Source of the DNA: Lycorma delicatula
Taxonomy: Eukaryota; Arthropoda; Insecta; Hemiptera; Fulgoridae
Assembly: GCF_047948215.1 (NCBI RefSeq)
Contig: NC_134464.1
Location: 35,091,020 to 35,155,019, forward strand
DNA length: 64,000 nt
Direction of reading: 5' to 3'
Under the pieces are notes generated by a model that was not told the DNA's origin, did not search any database, and saw nothing but the letters and a program-made list of their open reading frames with translations. Every line of letters starts with the position of its first letter. Positions within the stretch are counted from its first letter, which is position 1. Position numbers and translations under genes: made by a program. Positions 59,839-64,000 of the stretch are shown one piece after another.

Positions 59839-60908
59839 TTGGGTTGTTTAAAAAAATGTTTACACTTTAAAGTGGAATGGTTGCTGTATTATTATGATTA
59901 TCACAACAGTACAAAGGGAAACGTTATAACGGAGAAAATTTCTTCGTAATATTACAATAAGCGTTCAAACTGCAAATCACCAATCTGCAAACACTTTTGA
60001 GCACGATGCTGTGTATTACTGATGACATCTTTCAAAGTAGCAACAATGATTGTTTCACAAGGAATTTTGATTTCATGGCGTAGTTCTAATAATGACCGTG
60101 TGGCTTTTTTCTGTACACTAAGTCCTTGATGGTGACCGAAAATAAAAAATCTAGGGGGTTAAATTAGGCAAACGAGGGGGTTTTCAATCAGGCCCCTTCA
60201 TCCTATTCAACGTCTGTATCCGGGTGATGATAACGCCCAAGCGTTTTTCACCCACAATCAACCAAAAAAAACAACAAAAAAACGTCTGTACGTTGAATAG
60301 GATGAAGGATACCACCTGGATAACCCACTGTACACAGGTACAGTGTTATCCAGGTAGGCGCGCACATTTGAATGAAAGAACAGCCAGGCGTTATATATTG
60401 AATAAGAAATGGACCGTCACAAAACAAAGTCCTAATGGGTGAAAAAATTAATACGTTTCAGCATTTCCAAATAAACCTCACCAGACAGTAGCATGATCTT
60501 CTCTTATGCATATTCATCACTATTCGTTCCCTTTCAAACTTATCGCGCAAGCGAGTAATGCTTAGACATGTTGGCGTTTTAATTCTATATTCCTGACTCC
60601 ATTATCGTTGCACTTCACAGACATTCTCGAACTCTAATAACATTACAGAATGTTTTTTCGTTTTTCGAATGACACTCGTGTTTTTGTCGTCGCTCCACTT
60701 TCTCAACTGATTGCGCGTATCGCATTGCATTGATAAACACTTATACCATTTGTTACTGTTGCTGAACGATAGTACTACATGTTGAACCCAAAGTCAACGC
60801 GATTTAAAGCGTATCGCATGTATGATTGTATACAGTATCGTATAAAAATTTCATATTAAAGCATACCGTACGTAAAAGTGTGTATTCAATTTTTTGAACA
60901 GCCCGGTG
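59839..60908 (-). mobile_element. Tc1-like element (DUF4817-type), core replaced by stem-loop sequence
   Basis: Ends TTGGGTTGTTTAAAAAAA on the left and TTTTTTGAACAGCCCGGTG on the right are inverted copies, bordered by TA (59837-59838 and 60909-60910). From the right, the minus strand encodes the N-terminal DNA-binding part (VCEVQR, SQEYRIKTPTCLSITRLRDK, FERERIVMNMHKRR; about 60625-60500). At the left it encodes only the C-terminal end (FFIFGHHQGLSVQKKATRS, LLELRHEIKIPCETI, VATLKDVISNTQHRAQKCLQ; about 60165-59960). The DDE core is missing. In its place are two hairpins (60195-60308 and 60314-60355). Confidence 0.82.
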
Positions 60909-61319
60909 TATACATATACATCCCGTAAATAAAGCACCTGAAATGCAGGAGGCAGCAAGTAGAGTTTGATTTCCCTGAAAGTAATGATTCCTATTATACA
61001 ACTAGTCTGTTTGGTAAGCAAAGGTAAACAACATTATTTCTATAACTAAATATCTTCTGCATTTCTGTGAGCTTGGATTAATATTCAGCTTGCAATGAAA
61101 AAGATGTTGAGAAATCGCTTCAAACATTATTTTACTTTAATAAGTGTAACAATGTTCATTGTTATTCTTGAAAATGGCTATGTCATGTTTGGAAGTAACT
61201 TGTCATTCATGTTAGGTTGTACATAACATACTTATATACCTCATAAATAATTCAGGATATTAAAATAACAAAAAAAAAAGTATTTATATATACATATATA
61301 AAGGACAGATTGTTCTAGT
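60909..61319. other. Intronic stretch, nothing supported
   Basis: No feature recognised. Confidence 0.45.
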
Positions 61320-61466
61320 TACCATGATATTGTGTCGGTCTTTCATTCGAAGGTCCCGGGTTCGAATCCCGGTCAGCATAGCATTTTCACACGCAACAAA
61401 ATTGCCATTTCATATCTTCCTCTGAAGCAGTACCTAACGGTAGTCCCGGAGGATAAAAAAAAGAAA
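61320..61466 (+). mobile_element. tRNA-derived SINE, family B, copy 2, 5'-truncated
   Basis: Box B is intact (GGTTCGAATCC, 61359-61369) within CCCGGGTTCGAATCCCGGTC, but the box A half is missing or decayed. The tail CTGAAGCAGTACCTAACGGT, then AGTCCCGGAGGATAAAAAAA, matches the copy at 8018-8181 and the 3' tail of family A. Confidence 0.78.
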
Positions 61467-62620
61467 AAGTATCATGTTATTAATTTGTTAAATTTTGTTT
61501 TGTTTGTATATTATACTTCAAAATCGTTATAAATCGTACGATTCAGTAGATTGTGGAAACAATTATTTTTGGTGAAGCAAACAGTTTTTCTTAAAGGACG
61601 TATTTTTATATATCTTATTTTCCAACAAGTTTTTTTATTTAGAAAAGAGCAATTTCAGAGGAAAAAAATATATTTTCTAAATTTGGGAATAGTTTCCACC
61701 ATATACATATGATAAGAGTAATGAAATATATAAGAAAGAAAATTTCTCCAAATCACTTATTACTTGCCTAATTACATCAAGTAGTGATAAATTTGTACGT
61801 AAGAAACTGGGGTTTTTCTGTGTATACTTGCTGTTTATAACAGTATACGGAGGGGAAGTTTAGTTAGTCACTTCTTTTGGTGGGGAAGACACCAACCTTG
61901 CAAGTAAGGGTTGTTATCAAGGGTGCTACCCTTGAAAACAAGAGCGCTATTCACGGTTATAATATGAACTAAATTTGGTAGGTGTGTTTTACAGTTAGGA
62001 GTATAATGGAATTGTAATGAGAATAATCATGTAATTGATTCGATTTTGAATTATATAATTTTTTTCGTATTAAACTATGCAGTTTTGCTCCGGAACAAAT
62101 AATAAAAAAAAAGTATCTAAATATAATTTTTTTTCTCTCAAAATGGAAAAATTGGATAAATTACATTTTTATTTTTTCCTCTTTGTTATTTATTTTTGAT
62201 GTCTTATGTAATTTTTATTTATTTTTATATAAAATATTAACATAAACTTGGACGAAATCGAAAAAAAATATTCTTATTAGAGTTATCAACCACAAATTTT
62301 ATTTTGTGAATTAAATTACGTTGATAGTTTATTCTAATTATATATCTACTTATTATTTATTCCATTTTATAAATACAGACTGATATATTCTTCTGCGAAA
62401 AACTAAACGTTATTTACTTTTTATGCGGATAAACTTACTAGATATTTTGATTAACTGTGGTGACATTTCAACAGAAAAATTTATATCTAAAATAATTATT
62501 TATTGTATAAAAGATATCTCCAACAGATCAATATCAAATGACAGTTATTCATAATGCTTCGAAAAAAATAATATTTGTAGTTCTTAGAATCTCAGAATAT
62601 TTCACTAGCATTATAGTCTA
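61467..62620. other. AT-rich intronic stretch
   Basis: A weak internal inverted similarity around 61900-61935 (AAGGGTTGTTATCAAGGGTG with CTACCCTT) was noted. Nothing else. Confidence 0.45.
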
Positions 62621-62622
62621 GA

Positions 62623-62737
62623 CAGTGTTTCTCAACCTGGGGGTCGCGGTGATGTAAAACGGAATTATATTGTAAGCAAAATTTTGCCTACAACTTTATA
62701 CGTAAACAACAATGAAATCATTTTATCAGAAAAATTC
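62623..62737 (+). mobile_element. hAT-type terminal fragment
   Basis: CAGTGTTTCTCAACCTGGGG, then GTCGCGG, matches the widespread hAT terminal sequence type. The matching inverse end was not found before the family S element begins at 62738, so the copy is truncated or its other end is diverged. Confidence 0.6.
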
Positions 62738-63462
62738 TGATGTGGACACCACACGACTTCCTTGTACACCTGTTAAATTACATATACGCCTTTTTTTAAA
62801 ATGAAAAGTACATTAAATTTTATCTTAATAACTTCTGATTTTTTTTTTATTCTTATTATTGAACTATTATTTATTGTAAACCTTTTTTACAATCAGAGAT
62901 TAATAATTATTAATAAATCAATATATTTAAATTAAAAAAAAACAAAAACAAAGAAGTAAAAAGTTAAAAAAAAGGAGATGAAATCTGATTCGAACCGATA
63001 TATATTATCCTTGTAAGATTTAAATATTTCATTAATTAAACTTTTATTTGGCTACAACTCTGGACCAATGAAAATAAGTACCACTTATGCTATATTAATG
63101 AAAATCTCTCAGCGAGAGATTTTCATTAATATATAAATCTCTCAGCGTGGGCTTATTACTTCTGATAAAAATAGTCCAAAATCCAGATTTTTTTTCGGAT
63201 TTTTGGTTTTTTTTTAACACTTTTGGTTCAGTCAATTGCAATCAAAAGGGGAAGTGCACAACTAGATGTGACAACAGTCTTAAATCCAAAATTTCAACAT
63301 CCAATGAGTGATCGTTTTTGAGTTATGCGAGATATATACTTACGTACAGACGTCACGCCGAAACTAGCAAAATGGATTCAGGGATGGTCAAAATGGATAT
63401 TTCCGTTGAAATCTGAAAATTGAAAATTTCCGGGATCACAATACTTCTTTTATTTTGTACAA
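62738..63462 (-). repeat. ACTTCCTTGTAC element (family S), copy 6, with an internal palindrome
   Basis: Inverted orientation: TGATGTGGACACCACACGAC, then TTCCTTGTAC at the left. GGATTCAGGGATGGTCAAAA and an imperfect terminal block (ACTTCTTTTATTTTGTAC) lie at the right. A perfect palindrome with 20-bp arms (63091-63110 and 63114-63133, 3-base centre) replaces the usual CGATATATCATAAG stretch. Confidence 0.78.
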
Positions 63463-63719
63463 TGAAATAAAAAAATGATTATAAACATTTTATTTACGTT
63501 TACAATTACTCAAGTAAAGAAAAAAAATTAATGAGATGGTTACGTATATTCATTTAAAACTTTCTCCATATGTGGATCTTTGTTAGAAACATAGAAAGTA
63601 AATTATTTTCAAGTGATGAAGGATGATTCCTATATTTTTTTTTAATGCAACCTTAGACGAAAAGCTTTAATCACAGAGGTAAGACGAAACGAAAGGGATT
63701 TATACTCTCAATGATTCTG
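63463..63719. other. Short AT-rich stretch
   Basis: No feature recognised. Confidence 0.4.
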
Positions 63720-64000
63720 TTACTAAATTTCCATATTCACTTCGACGAACAGGACAAAACGTATGTAAATCTTCAGATGTGAATTGTAGTAGTAACGTTT
63801 AATCGGCAGACATTTCGATGAGCCGGTCATGAATCTTAACTGGTAACTTAGCAGCTGCAACAAAGTTTTCACTAAAGTCAGAACCCATCTCTTTGAGATA
63901 TTGTTTTCATCTTCTGGGAAATACTCCGCCAATTGAATTTTTTAACTCGCTCAAACGCATCTTCATGCTATCCAAACTATGGTGAATAATAGTACCTTCT
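63720..64000 (-). pseudogene. Probable ZBED5/hAT-type transposase-derived fragment, window edge
   Basis: Read right to left across frames: DSMKMRLSELKNSIGG, AEYFPEDENNISKRWVL, SENFVAAAKLPVKIHDRLIE, MSADxTLLLQFTSEDLHTF and EYGNLVTES. The order (YFP...WV, then a short acidic helix, then L-x-L-x-F, then a F/EYP-like motif) is that of the C-terminal part of ZBED5/FAM200-type proteins, which derive from hAT transposases. Two frame changes and an in-frame stop suggest a dead copy. The rest lies beyond 64000. Confidence 0.5.

Overview
This is an AT-rich eukaryotic window, almost certainly from a large, repeat-laden insect genome. A hemipteran is my best guess, from the mixture of tRNA-derived SINEs, R1-like LINEs, mariner/Tc1 relics and Helitrons; the species cannot be fixed from the sequence. 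There are no bacterial operons, ribosome binding sites or CRISPR arrays.

Only one host coding exon could be supported: the first coding exon of a salt-inducible kinase (SIK2-type) on the + strand at 37552-37698. It encodes 49 residues up to and including the glycine-rich ATP loop and ends at a consensus splice donor. Everything from 37699 to the window end is best read as its first intron (at least 26 kb), because no further kinase exon was seen. The exon follows a GC-richer stretch (about 37195-37550) that looks like promoter/5' UTR and carries two tiny upstream ORFs against the start codon.

The rest is transposable-element sediment. 1-9.7 kb: a DUF4817/Tc1-like element with a nested LINE fragment, two copies of a 0.75-kb TIR repeat, and a deleted Helitron with both ends recognisable. 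9.7-15.3 kb: 'ACTTCCTTGTAC' elements and an R1-like LINE 3' end caught in a 0.67-kb tandem duplication. 16-21 kb: two R1-like tails around a mariner whose three catalytic aspartates lie in broken frames. 23-36 kb: a SINE with a nested hAT-type MITE, two copies of one LINE, another LINE split by an insertion, and a second mariner split by an R1-like LINE. 38-64 kb (inferred intron): more SINEs, two long foldback elements (46.6-47.5 and 50.1-51.2 kb), R1-like fragments, a non-autonomous Helitron with a 220-nt polypyrimidine tract, further Tc1-like relics, and a probable ZBED/hAT transposase fragment at the right edge.

Several insertions can be placed almost to the base from target-site duplications or clean target sites, giving a partial order of events. 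The strongest novelty leads are the two foldback elements, the common 3' tail of two tRNA-derived SINE families, the six-copy ACTTCCTTGTAC family and the pyrimidine-rich Helitron derivative. None can be called undescribed without a database search.
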